Below the pieces are notes generated by a model that was given only the letters and a program-made list of their open reading frames with translations, searched no databases and was not told the origin of the DNA. A program made the translations under genes and the position numbers. A stretch of 64,000 nt of DNA from CBDCGV01 sp965216955 (lineage in GTDB: Bacteria; Bacteroidota; Bacteroidia; Chitinophagales; JADIYW01): NCBI GenBank assembly GCA_965216955.1, contig CBDCGV010000008.1, positions 62,001 through 126,000 of the forward strand. Reading direction: 5' to 3'. Below are positions 17,164 through 26,174 of the stretch, one piece after another (positions within the stretch are counted from its first letter, which is position 1; each line of letters begins with the position of its first letter).

Positions 17164-18508
17164 CGATATAGAAAATATCTATTTTTTGGGAATTGGAGGC
17201 ATTGGAATGAGTGCCTTGGCGCGCTATTTTCATTATTTAGGAAAGCAAGTCTATGGTTACGATAAAACAGAAACAAGATTGACCAAGGAGTTAACAGAAC
17301 TTGGAATTAATATTACTTATGTAGATGATGAATCCACATTAAAGAAAGATATTGATATAGTAGTCTATACACCTGCTATTCCTGAAAATAATAAACAATA
17401 CTCCTATTATTTTGATAATAATTATACGTTGTTAAAACGATCTGAGATGCTCGGTTTAATAGTTAATGATCAATATAATATATGTATAGCGGGCTCCCAT
17501 GGGAAGACATCCACTTCTACCGCAACAGCTTATGTTTTGGAGCAATCAGGATTAGATGTTTGTGCTTTTCTTGGAGGAATATCAATCAATTATAATAGCA
17601 ATTTTATATATGGCAGGGAATATGCGGTCGCTGAGGCAGATGAGTTTGACAGATCTTTTCATCGATTGAATCCAGATATAGCGCTTGTTACATCCGTAGA
17701 TACAGATCACTTAGATATTTATGGGTCGTATGATAATATTAAAGAATCTTTCAAACAGTTTCTTGAAAATGTAAACCTTAAGGGATATATAATTATAAAT
17801 AACAAAGTGCCAAGAGATATTTTACCCCAAAATCGGAAGGTTTTTACTTATAGTATAAATGATGATAGAGCTGATTTTTATGCCTCGAATATTTCTATAG
17901 AAAATGGGCGGTATAAATTTTCTATTGTTACGCACGATAATTTTGAAATAGAAAATATTGAGCTATCTGTTGGTGGGAAACACAATGTTGAGAATATGTT
18001 AGGCGCAATTTGTATAGCATATATATTGAAAGTAGACCCCCAAAAGCTTATCAAGCATATCCCTAATTATAAAGGGGTTAAACGAAGGTTTGAGAAGCAT
18101 GTTGAGACTGAGGAGATAGTATTCATTGACGATTACGCCCATCATCCTGAAGAAATTAATGTAACAATTGATGCAGCAAAAGAGTTATATCCTAATAAGC
18201 GACTTACGACTATTTTTCAACCGCATCTTTACAGTAGAACAAATGATCTTGCTATAGAATTTGGCAAGGCATTGTCAAAGTCGGATAGAACAATATTATT
18301 GGATATTTATCCTGCTCGTGAATTGCCAATAGAAGGCGTTACGAGTGATTTAATACTAAATAATATGAATAATTGCGAAGTGAATAGAGCAAGAAAAGAA
18401 GAAGTTTTACATTTAATTAAAAGGGAAAATGTAGAAGTTGTTATGACTTTAGGGGCTGGAGATATCGACACGATTGTTGAACCGTTAAAAGAATATTTTT
18501 TGCAGTAA
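17153..18508 (+). CDS. murC: UDP-N-acetylmuramate--L-alanine ligase
   Basis: 451 residues. The N-terminal motif is FLGIGGIGMSALARYF, the ATP loop AGSHGKTSTST, with EADEFDRSF, DTDHLDIYG, FIDDYAHHPEE and FQPHLYSRT after it; these are MurC motifs. The loop reads GSHGKTS where most MurC have GTHGKTT, a conservative change. It starts the stem peptide by adding L-Ala to UDP-MurNAc. It overlaps murG and shares one base with ftsQ. Confidence 0.96.
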   Translation: MKINDIENIYFLGIGGIGMSALARYFHYLGKQVYGYDKTETRLTKELTELGINITYVDDESTLKKDIDIVVYTPAIPENNKQYSYYFDNNYTLLKRSEMLGLIVNDQYNICIAGSHGKTSTSTATAYVLEQSGLDVCAFLGGISINYNSNFIYGREYAVAEADEFDRSFHRLNPDIALVTSVDTDHLDIYGSYDNIKESFKQFLENVNLKGYIIINNKVPRDILPQNRKVFTYSINDDRADFYASNISIENGRYKFSIVTHDNFEIENIELSVGGKHNVENMLGAICIAYILKVDPQKLIKHIPNYKGVKRRFEKHVETEEIVFIDDYAHHPEEINVTIDAAKELYPNKRLTTIFQPHLYSRTNDLAIEFGKALSKSDRTILLDIYPARELPIEGVTSDLILNNMNNCEVNRARKEEVLHLIKRENVEVVMTLGAGDIDTIVEPLKEYFLQ

Positions 18509-19272
18509 TGAAGGCAAGAGTGTATAATATAATTCAAAAATTGTTTTTTATAGTCTTAGTGATAGGATTTGTAATCTTATCAACTGCAGCAAAAATTAAA
18601 AAGGAACAGAACGTTGTAAAGGGGGTTGAGGTTAAAGTAGATAGATCCAAAGGACATTTCTTCGTTGATGAAGAATATATTATAAAAACATTCGAAGAGC
18701 AATTACCTAGAAAAGGAGAACGAATAACGAATAAAAGCCTGACAGGCCTGAAAAAAAGAATAGTTCAAAATGCATTTTTAAAAGACGCATTCATTTATAA
18801 AAACAGGCATAATGACGTTGCTATTTACATTGAACAAAGAACTCCAATATGTAGGGTGCTTGATGTGACTGGTAAATCATATTATATCGATCAGGAAATG
18901 AATAAGTTTCCGTTATCTACTTCTTATACACCCAAAGTACCATTAATTACAGGATATGTGCCAGATAATGGTTTAATGGAGGGGATAGTACAAGAGGAAC
19001 GCATGAAAAAAATTATATCAAATATCGTAGAGATTAGAAAGGACGACTTTTGGACTTCAATGATCTCTCAATATTATATTGGCCCTAACGGAAAGTTAGA
19101 GTTTATAACAAGGCTTGGGAATTACAGAGTTTCATTTGATGAAAATGGGAATATTAATGACCAATTAAGAAGGTTGGAAATTTTCTTTTATGAAATAGCT
19201 CAGAATAAAGGATGGAATAAGTATAAGAAAGTAGATATAAAATTTAATAATCAAATCGTTTGCTCAAAATAA
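18508..19272 (+). CDS. ftsQ: Cell division protein FtsQ
   Basis: 254 residues: a short cytoplasmic tail, one transmembrane helix (LFFIVLVIGFVILSTAA, about 12-28), a POTRA-like region (about 35-105, VKVDRSKGHFFVDEEYI) and a periplasmic beta domain. Position between murC and ftsA and the topology identify FtsQ, which recruits FtsL/FtsB to the divisome. Sequence conservation is weak, as is usual for this family. Confidence 0.88.
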   Translation: MKARVYNIIQKLFFIVLVIGFVILSTAAKIKKEQNVVKGVEVKVDRSKGHFFVDEEYIIKTFEEQLPRKGERITNKSLTGLKKRIVQNAFLKDAFIYKNRHNDVAIYIEQRTPICRVLDVTGKSYYIDQEMNKFPLSTSYTPKVPLITGYVPDNGLMEGIVQEERMKKIISNIVEIRKDDFWTSMISQYYIGPNGKLEFITRLGNYRVSFDENGNINDQLRRLEIFFYEIAQNKGWNKYKKVDIKFNNQIVCSK

Positions 19273-19277
19273 AAATT

Positions 19278-20678
19278 ATGGAGGGGAAAATTATTTATGG
19301 ACTGGATATTGGAACAACCAAAGTAGCTGCTTTAGTTGCTAAAATCAACGATTTTGGGAAAGTAGAGATTTTGGGAATAGGTATTTCCAAGTCTTTTGGT
19401 GTAAAGCGTGGCGTTGTCACTAATATTGATAAAACGGTTCATGCAATTCAAAAAGCAGTAGAAGAGGCCGAAGAACAATCTGGAATGAAGTTCGGGAAGG
19501 TGCAGGTCGGAATAGCAGGACAACATATACGAAGTTTACAACATCGTGGAATATTAGTTAGGAATAATGTTGATATAGAAATTAATAGAACAGACATTGA
19601 TAAGCTTATTCAGGATATGTATAAGCTCTCTTTACCTCCTGGAGAGAGAATTATTCATGTGTTGCCTCAAGAATATATTGTTGATAATGAGCAGGGGATT
19701 AAAGAGCCTATAGGTATGGCCGGTATTCGACTTGAAGGTAATTTTCATATTATAACCGGGCAAGCAGGTGCAATTCACAATATTAATAAATGTGTTGTTA
19801 AGGCTGGATTTGAAGTTGAAAGCATTGTGCTTGAACCGTTAGCATCTGCAGCGGCAGTTTTAAGTGAGGAGGAATTGGAAGCAGGAGTAGCTTTGGTTGA
19901 TATTGGCGGTGGTACTACTGATATTGCCATTTTTGAGGAAGGCATTATTAGACATACCGCTGTTATTCCTTTCGGGGGCGATATTATAACTGAAGATATT
20001 AAAAAGGGATGCATGATTTTAAAAGATCAAGCAGAGAGTTTGAAAGTCAAATTTGGTTCGGCGTTGGCGTTGGAGACACAAGAAAATGAAATTGTGGCAA
20101 TACCTGGTTTAAGGGGAAGGAATCATAAAGAAATATCTATTAAAAACTTGTCTCATATAATACAGGCAAGAATGGAAGAGATCTTGGAGCATGTGCATTT
20201 TGAATTGAGAAGTTCTGATTACGATAAGAAGCTTATTGGCGGTATCGTGTTAACTGGCGGGGGATCTCAATTGCGACATATCGTTCAATTATCAGAGCTA
20301 ATTACCGGAATGGAGGCTCGTGTTGGTTTGCCAAATGAACATCTGGCTCCAACGAAAATGAAAGAAGTTAGTAATCCAATTTTTTCAACAGGAATAGGTT
20401 TAGCTATTAGAGCTTTTAATGAACTTGAAAATGAAAAAGAGTTAGAATTAATTGAGGCTTCTGTAAATTCTTCTTTTAGTAAAGCTCAATCTGAAAATGA
20501 AGAAATGGAAGAAGTGGTTAGTGAATTGGAAGAATTGAATGAAACTGAGGAGATATATAATGATGAAATAGAAAATAAAAACAGAGAAAAGGGAGATAAT
20601 TGGTTTAAGTCCATTTTATCTAAAGGAAAGAAATGGTTAGAACAGGATATTGACGAGGATTTTCATGATACAAAGTAA
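19278..20678 (+). CDS. ftsA: Cell division protein FtsA
   Basis: 466 residues from ATG 19278 (MEGKIIYGLDIGTTKVAALV), chosen over an in-frame TTG at 19260 because it gives the standard FtsA N-terminus and clears the ftsQ stop. The actin-fold ATPase shows GLDIGTTK, LVDIGGGTTDIAIF and GGIVLTGGGSQLRH; the inserted 1C domain follows GKVQVGIAGQHIRS. An acidic linker (about 400-445) precedes a short amphipathic C-terminus (DNWFKSILSKGKKWLEQ), the expected membrane-targeting helix. It tethers FtsZ to the membrane. Confidence 0.96.
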   Translation: MEGKIIYGLDIGTTKVAALVAKINDFGKVEILGIGISKSFGVKRGVVTNIDKTVHAIQKAVEEAEEQSGMKFGKVQVGIAGQHIRSLQHRGILVRNNVDIEINRTDIDKLIQDMYKLSLPPGERIIHVLPQEYIVDNEQGIKEPIGMAGIRLEGNFHIITGQAGAIHNINKCVVKAGFEVESIVLEPLASAAAVLSEEELEAGVALVDIGGGTTDIAIFEEGIIRHTAVIPFGGDIITEDIKKGCMILKDQAESLKVKFGSALALETQENEIVAIPGLRGRNHKEISIKNLSHIIQARMEEILEHVHFELRSSDYDKKLIGGIVLTGGGSQLRHIVQLSELITGMEARVGLPNEHLAPTKMKEVSNPIFSTGIGLAIRAFNELENEKELELIEASVNSSFSKAQSENEEMEEVVSELEELNETEEIYNDEIENKNREKGDNWFKSILSKGKKWLEQDIDEDFHDTK

Positions 20679-20719
20679 CAATATATAAACGAATTAAAAA
20701 TAATGTAAAACTATTTGCT

Positions 20720-22264
20720 ATGTCTATAATATTTGATATGCCAGAAGAAAAATCATCAATAATAAAAGTCGTTGGAGTAGGTGGCGGCGGTGGAAACGCA
20801 GTAAACTTTATGTTTGAGCAAGGAATCACAGGAGTTAATTTTGTTGTATGTAACACAGACGCACAAGCATTGGAGTTAAGTCCTATCCCTAATAAAATTC
20901 AATTAGGGCCTGATTTAACAAGCGGTCGTGGGGCTGGATCTCACCCAGAAGTTGGGAAGAATGCTACGCTTGAGTCCATTGACGAGATAAAAGAAATATT
21001 ATCTGTGAATACAAAAATGGTTTTTGTAACGGCCGGAATGGGTGGCGGAACTGGAACGGGAGGAGCTCCTGTTGTGGCACAAATTGCAAAAGAGCTAGGC
21101 ATTTTAACAGTGGGCATAGTCACAATCCCTTTTGATTTTGAAGGGAAGAGAAAACGAGAAAAAGCAGAGAAGGGACTTGAAGAATTAAAGCAAAATGTGG
21201 ATGCACTGATTGTGATATCAAATAATAAGCTCCGAGAGGTTTATGGTAATTTGAAACTAACAGAAGCATTTTCAAATGCTGATAATATTTTAGCAACAGC
21301 TGCAAAAGGAATAGCTGAAATAATAACAAAGCCAGGATTCATTAATGTTGATTTTGAAGACGTAAAGACTGTTATGGAGTCAAGTGGTGTTGCTTTAATG
21401 GGTATAGGTGTCGCAAATGGAGAAAATAGAGCAGTAAAAGCAATTGAGAGTGCACTTTCGTCTCCATTATTGAATGATGATAATATTTATGGTGCAAAGG
21501 GTATTTTGTTAAATATTTCTTCAGGTTCAGAGGAAGTAACAATGGATGAAATTACAGAAATTACAGAGTATGTGCAACAAGCAGCCGCTAATGATGCAGA
21601 GATCATATGGGGTGTATGTTATGATGATGTGGCATCTGAAGATTTAACAGTGACCTTAATAGCAACGGGCTTTGATGTTAATAAAATTCAGTCTAATCCA
21701 CCACAAAAAGAGAGAATAATACACTCTCTAAGTGAAAATAAGACGACGGAGGTCAAAAAAAACATCGAGCCAACTCCGGAAGAAATAGTTAATAATGAGT
21801 TGGAATTATTTAGTAATTTAGATAAGTCAGCTATTATAACTGACGACACCTCAGCTCAAAGTAATAATATCAATGATACGAATGATTATGTTAAGCAAGT
21901 GGAAGAGGAAGTTTCATATATCAGCGAATCTAACTTAACCTTTGTCGAATCTGATGAAACAACACTCAAAAATGAAAAGAGCGATGCTGGCGAGATTAAT
22001 GAAGAAGATTTCAAGAAATTGCATATTGAGAGAATGAAAAAGCTTAAAAATATGGTGAGTATTAATAAGATGAGAAATAATGATGGAATCAAGGAGATTG
22101 AAGATGAGCCAGCTTACATGAGAAAAAATATTCATTTTGAAGATCGAGAGTATTCTACAGAAGAAAATATGTCTCGGTTTTCTTTAGATGATTCTTATAA
22201 TCCAGAATTCGATGATACTTTTGAGATCAAGGATAATGGTTTCTTACATGATAATGTGGATTAA
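20720..22264 (+). CDS. ftsZ: Cell division GTPase FtsZ
   Basis: 514 residues. The GTPase domain (about 15-320) shows VVGVGGGGGNAVN, the tubulin signature GGGTGTGGAP near 107, and NNKLREVYG with the following T7-side residues. A long acidic, low-complexity linker (about 325-500) follows, then the conserved C-terminal peptide FLHDNVD of the Bacteroidota, which binds FtsA. It forms the Z ring. FtsZ is the last gene of the cluster; an intrinsic terminator follows 34 bp after the stop. Confidence 0.98.
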   Translation: MSIIFDMPEEKSSIIKVVGVGGGGGNAVNFMFEQGITGVNFVVCNTDAQALELSPIPNKIQLGPDLTSGRGAGSHPEVGKNATLESIDEIKEILSVNTKMVFVTAGMGGGTGTGGAPVVAQIAKELGILTVGIVTIPFDFEGKRKREKAEKGLEELKQNVDALIVISNNKLREVYGNLKLTEAFSNADNILATAAKGIAEIITKPGFINVDFEDVKTVMESSGVALMGIGVANGENRAVKAIESALSSPLLNDDNIYGAKGILLNISSGSEEVTMDEITEITEYVQQAAANDAEIIWGVCYDDVASEDLTVTLIATGFDVNKIQSNPPQKERIIHSLSENKTTEVKKNIEPTPEEIVNNELELFSNLDKSAIITDDTSAQSNNINDTNDYVKQVEEEVSYISESNLTFVESDETTLKNEKSDAGEINEEDFKKLHIERMKKLKNMVSINKMRNNDGIKEIEDEPAYMRKNIHFEDREYSTEENMSRFSLDDSYNPEFDDTFEIKDNGFLHDNVD

Positions 22265-22298
22265 CTAAAGAGAGGTTTTTAATCCCATTATCTAATAG

Positions 22299-22325
22299 GG
22301 AGCCTATTTTATAGGCTCCTTTTTT
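22299..22325 (+). terminator. Intrinsic terminator of the dcw cluster
   Basis: GGAGCCTAT-TTT-ATAGGCTCC is a perfect 9-bp stem with a 3-nt loop followed by six T, the best terminator in the window. It closes the mraZ-ftsZ unit. Confidence 0.92.
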
Positions 22326-22351
22326 GTTTGGTGAATTATTATCTTAGTAAT

Positions 22352-22603
22352 ATGAGTAAAGATTTAAAACAATACTGGAAAACTAATCTTAAGTATTTAG
22401 GGATACTCCTTTTCATTTGGTTTTTGGTGAGCTATGTGCTGTCTATTTTATTTGTAGATCAGTTGGATAAATATAGGATTGGTGGCTTTAAACTTGGGTT
22501 TTGGATGGCACAACAAGGGGCTATTTACGTATTTGTTATTTTGATTTTTGTGTATACACGATGGATGCGTAAGCTAGATGATGAATACGATGTTTCTGAA
22601 TAA
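22352..22603 (+). CDS. DUF4212 protein, small subunit of a sodium:solute symporter
   Basis: 83 residues from ATG 22352 (MSKDLKQYWKTNLKYLGILL), preferred over a GTG at 22328 that lies 2 bp after the terminator's T-run. Two transmembrane helices (about 18-38 and 55-75) carry the DUF4212 features WKTNLKYLGILLFIWFLVSY and WMAQQGAIYVFVILIFVY. DUF4212 proteins are regularly encoded directly before VC_2705-type sodium:solute symporters and are taken to be their small subunit. The symporter follows after 12 bp. Confidence 0.92.
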   Translation: MSKDLKQYWKTNLKYLGILLFIWFLVSYVLSILFVDQLDKYRIGGFKLGFWMAQQGAIYVFVILIFVYTRWMRKLDDEYDVSE

Positions 22604-22615
22604 TATTTTGCAGCA

Positions 22616-24331
22616 ATGGTTTTAACAACTTTATTTCTTGTTTCTTCAATTAAGCTTTGGACATATATTATTGTAGGGGTGACATTTGCAATATATTTAG
22701 GCATTGCCATTTGGTCTAGGGCAAGTTCAACTAAAGATTTTTATATCGCCGGTGGTGGAGTGCATCCAATTGCGAATGGTATGGCAACAGCTGCCGATTG
22801 GATGTCTGCAGCGTCTTTTATTTCAATGGCAGGTATTATTTCTTTTGTTGGAAGAGATGGATCTGTTTATTTATTGGGATGGACTGGAGGATATGTACTT
22901 TTAGCATTATTGTTGGCTCCTTATCTCAGAAAGTACGGTAAGTTTACGGTGCCCGATTTTATTGGCGACAGATATTATTCTCAGGTAGCGAGGATAGTGG
23001 CAGTCGTTTGTGCCATTTTTGTTTCGTTTACATATGTCGCAGGACAGATGAGAGGTGTAGGAGTTGTCTTTTCAAGATTTTTAGAGGTACCCGTTAGCAC
23101 TGGTGTTATTATAGGTATGTTAGTGGTTTTCTTTTATGCTGTCTTGGGTGGCATGAAGGGGATAACATACACTCAAGTAGCGCAGTATTGCATTTTAATT
23201 TTTGCCTTTATGGTGCCAGCTATTTTTATTTCCATTCTTATGACAAATAATCCAGTTCCTCAACTAGGCTTTGGATCTAAGCTGGCAGATGGGACGTATT
23301 TATTAGACAAGCTAGATGGTCTGCACGTTGAACTGGGTTTTGCTGAATATACCTCAGGAATAAAATCAAAAATTGATGTTTTTTGTATTACAGCCGCATT
23401 GATGGTTGGTACTGCAGGACTACCGCATGTGATTATTAGATTTTTTACAGTGCCAAAAGTTAGAGACGCTAGGAAGTCTGCCGGTTTTGCTTTGCTTTTC
23501 ATTGCATTACTTTATACGGCAGCACCAGCAGTTGCTGTTTTTGCAAGAACCAATATGATAGAAACCGTATCTGACGCTAAGTATGATGAAGTACCTGACT
23601 GGGTTAAAAACTGGGAAAAAACAGGTTTGATTGAATTTAATGATAAAAACAATGACGGCGCGATTCAATACGTTGCAGACAAAAAAATTAATGAACTAAC
23701 GGTTGACAGGGATATAATGGTATTAGCTAATCCAGAGATTGCCCAATTGCCCAATTGGGTTATTGCATTAGTAGCAGCGGGAGGATTGGCGGCTGCATTA
23801 TCAACCGCAGCGGGGTTATTATTAGTAATTTCTAGTGCAATTTCTCACGATTTATTAAAGAAAGCTATTCACCCTGATTTGTCAGAAAGAGGAGAATTAA
23901 TTGCCGCACGATTTGCAGCGGCTTTAGCTGTTGTGATTGCGGGATATTTTGGTATAAATCCACCCGATTACGTTGCGGCAGTAGTAGCTTTTGCATTTGG
24001 ACTAGCAGCGTCCTCCTTTTTTCCAGCAATTGTGCTAGGTATTTTTGATAAAAGAATGAATCTACAAGGAGCGATTTCAGGTATGATTTTAGGTATTTCT
24101 TTAACAGCTGGTTATATCATTTACTTTAAATTTATTCAACCTGAGTTGAATACGTCCGAAAATTGGTTTTTGGGAATTTCTCCTGAAGGTTTTGGGTTTA
24201 TTGGTATGTTGGCCAATTTAGGAACAGCATTAATAATTAGTCGATTAACCGCAAAACCCCCAAAACGTGTTCAGGAATTGGTAGAAGATATTCGAGTTCC
24301 AAAAGGAGCAGGGCAGGCGCAGATGCATTAA
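22616..24331 (+). CDS. Sodium:solute symporter, VC_2705 subfamily (probably acetate/short organic acid)
   Basis: 571 residues with about 13 transmembrane segments of the SSS family. Seen are FYIAGGGVHPIANGMATAADW, split as FYIAGGGVHP and TAADWMSAASFISMAG, then VPDFIGDRYYS and GTAGLPHVIIRFF. A hydrophilic loop of about 70 residues (about 315-390) lies between helices. The pairing with DUF4212 defines the VC_2705 subfamily, related to ActP. Acetyl-CoA synthetase encoded 1.8 kb downstream makes acetate the best guess for the substrate; this is inference from context. Confidence 0.92.
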   Translation: MVLTTLFLVSSIKLWTYIIVGVTFAIYLGIAIWSRASSTKDFYIAGGGVHPIANGMATAADWMSAASFISMAGIISFVGRDGSVYLLGWTGGYVLLALLLAPYLRKYGKFTVPDFIGDRYYSQVARIVAVVCAIFVSFTYVAGQMRGVGVVFSRFLEVPVSTGVIIGMLVVFFYAVLGGMKGITYTQVAQYCILIFAFMVPAIFISILMTNNPVPQLGFGSKLADGTYLLDKLDGLHVELGFAEYTSGIKSKIDVFCITAALMVGTAGLPHVIIRFFTVPKVRDARKSAGFALLFIALLYTAAPAVAVFARTNMIETVSDAKYDEVPDWVKNWEKTGLIEFNDKNNDGAIQYVADKKINELTVDRDIMVLANPEIAQLPNWVIALVAAGGLAAALSTAAGLLLVISSAISHDLLKKAIHPDLSERGELIAARFAAALAVVIAGYFGINPPDYVAAVVAFAFGLAASSFFPAIVLGIFDKRMNLQGAISGMILGISLTAGYIIYFKFIQPELNTSENWFLGISPEGFGFIGMLANLGTALIISRLTAKPPKRVQELVEDIRVPKGAGQAQMH

Positions 24332-24339
24332 AATGAACC

Positions 24340-25092
24340 ATGAACAAGCAAGTAATTCTAAATAAATTAGCACATCTATTAAATATAGATAAAGACGAAT
24401 TATCCTTTCTTGATCAGTTAGAAGAGAAGGAGTTGGAAAGACTTCGCCTATCCATCATTAATAAAATTGAAACGGATCAAGGAGATATTTGGGAAAAATT
24501 AGCAAGGGTAAGTAAGTTTGTTCCAGCTTTTATAACCGGAAAAATTGCACAATTGGTAATGGGACCTCAAGTGTGTGCCAACGTAAGTCAGCATATGGAT
24601 ATAAAGGAGGCCTTAAAGGTATTGAAGCATTTGAGCATTTCATTTTTAGCAGAGGTTTCGGAGTACTTGATTCCACACAAAAGTGCGGATTTAATTAATG
24701 CTATTCCACAAAAAATGGTTCGTAAAGTGATGAATCAGCTGTTGCAAAATGAGAAGTTTTATACTGTCGCAAGTTTTGTCGATGTATTGGATCTTTCCAA
24801 AGTAGTTGAGCTATCCAACGACATAAAAAGTGATGACGATTTGTTGGTTATTGCCTCCTTTGTTGAAAATAAAGATTGCTTAGCCAGTATTGTCCAAAAT
24901 TTAAAGGATCAAAGAATTTCTAAGCTTATCAAACGAGCTTTTGAAACTGAAAGGGCTGATGAAATTGTCGATATTTTGAAAAGTATGAATGATAGTCAAC
25001 TTAGACGCATTATTAAATTGGTTGATGAATTTTCAGAAAGTGAACGAAATAAAATTATTGATTATTTTGAAAAGCAGAACTTGTCATTTTAG
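24340..25092 (+). CDS. Uncharacterised all-helical protein of the acetate module
   Basis: 250 residues, no signal peptide or membrane helix. The composition predicts alpha helices throughout. The middle (about 85-200) has a repeated helical layout with LAEVSEYLIPHKSADLINAI and IPQKMVRKVMNQLL, which faintly recalls the helical N-terminal domain of MgtE transporters; I do not claim homology. It starts 8 bp after the symporter stop, so it is probably translated with it, and a regulatory or scaffolding role for the symporter is possible. I do not recognise the family. Confidence 0.75.
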   Translation: MNKQVILNKLAHLLNIDKDELSFLDQLEEKELERLRLSIINKIETDQGDIWEKLARVSKFVPAFITGKIAQLVMGPQVCANVSQHMDIKEALKVLKHLSISFLAEVSEYLIPHKSADLINAIPQKMVRKVMNQLLQNEKFYTVASFVDVLDLSKVVELSNDIKSDDDLLVIASFVENKDCLASIVQNLKDQRISKLIKRAFETERADEIVDILKSMNDSQLRRIIKLVDEFSESERNKIIDYFEKQNLSF

Positions 25093-25280
25093 ACGCTCCC
25101 TACAATCTTTTAATAAAATTCAAAGTTTTCATTTAAGATTAAGCAATAATTGCAGCGTATATTATTTTATAATCGTGCAACAACCATTGATCTTTATTGC
25201 AAATTACAATTTCAATTGGTGTCGGTAATTGGCGAGGCTAAGTTTTTTTGTAATTTAGAAATTGTGACACTTAAATTTTC

Positions 25281-25288
25281 TACTTTTG
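25281..25288 (+). promoter_or_regulatory. Bacteroidota -7 promoter element (TACTTTTG) for the LuxR-type regulator
   Basis: TACTTTTG matches TAnnTTTG. A TTG at 25262-25264 lies 16 bp upstream. Transcription would start near 25294, only about 8 nt before the ATG at 25302, so the mRNA would be nearly leaderless. Confidence 0.5.
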
Positions 25289-25301
25289 ACTTAGACAGAT
25301 A

Positions 25302-26066
25302 ATGGCATTAGAGCATTTTGTACAAGACGTAAAAGGGAGGCTTAATGGTACATATTTGAACGAGAACGTAAGTCTTGCAGTTAGAGACTATAAATTACTT
25401 GAGTCTAGCGTCGAATCTCCCATAAGCTATTATATTTTTAATTATCGAATGCTTCAATTTGAATTAGTTTCAAAAGGAATTGAACAAATAACAGGTTATA
25501 ATACAGATGCGTATTACGAGAGTGATGCAATAATGATTTTACAGAAAGTAATGCACCCTCAAGATGTGGTTACATTTGCTGAATATGTTAGCGAATTACT
25601 GAAAAAGACAGGAACTCTTCCTATGAATAAACTTAAAAAGTTGTTTTCTCAATATACATATAGGATAATTAGCAAAGACTCTACAAGAGTAAAGAATATA
25701 CTACATAGGAGTTATGTACTTGATGTTACCGGTAATGGTCAAGTATTAAGAGAAATGGGTATTATGAGTGACGTAAGTCAAATTAATATTCAGCCACCGT
25801 ATGTTACTGCTCAACTTTATGATAATGAACTGCAAAAGGTATTGTTGCAATTTCCTACAAACACCATTTCGGATGTTTCTTTGACAAAACGCGAAAAAAT
25901 CATATTGGGATTATATTTACAAGGTAAAAACAGCAATGAAATAGCAGCTGAATTACATCTTAGCCCCCATACGGTTTTGAAGCATAGAAGCAATTTTATG
26001 TCTAAACTTGATGTTAAAAATACGGCACAATTAATTCTTAAGACATTAGAATTAAATTTACTTTAG
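25302..26066 (+). CDS. LuxR-type transcriptional regulator with PAS-like N-terminal sensor
   Basis: 254 residues. The first 160 residues look like a PAS-type sensor (ISYYIFNYRMLQFELVSKGI, EQITGYNTDAYYE, VMHPQDVVTFAEYV). The C-terminus (about 190-250) is a LuxR/GerE helix-turn-helix: LTKREKIILGLYLQGKNSNE, IAAELHLSPHTVLKHRSN. There is no receiver domain. Placed alone between the symporter module and acs, both on the same strand, it is a likely regulator of acetate uptake and activation. The ligand is unknown. Confidence 0.85.
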   Translation: MALEHFVQDVKGRLNGTYLNENVSLAVRDYKLLESSVESPISYYIFNYRMLQFELVSKGIEQITGYNTDAYYESDAIMILQKVMHPQDVVTFAEYVSELLKKTGTLPMNKLKKLFSQYTYRIISKDSTRVKNILHRSYVLDVTGNGQVLREMGIMSDVSQINIQPPYVTAQLYDNELQKVLLQFPTNTISDVSLTKREKIILGLYLQGKNSNEIAAELHLSPHTVLKHRSNFMSKLDVKNTAQLILKTLELNLL

Positions 26067-26174
26067 CCATTCTTCTACTCTAGAATACATCGTATTGAAT
26101 ATCTAAGAATTATTCAGTGATAAGAATAGGAGAATAACGGGTTTATTTTTAATTTGAGCATTGAAAATTTAATT

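Noticed and set aside
22328..22351. GTG start at 22328 for the DUF4212 protein
   Set aside because: It begins 2 bp after the T-run of the ftsZ terminator and adds eight residues not typical of the family; the ATG at 22352 fits better.
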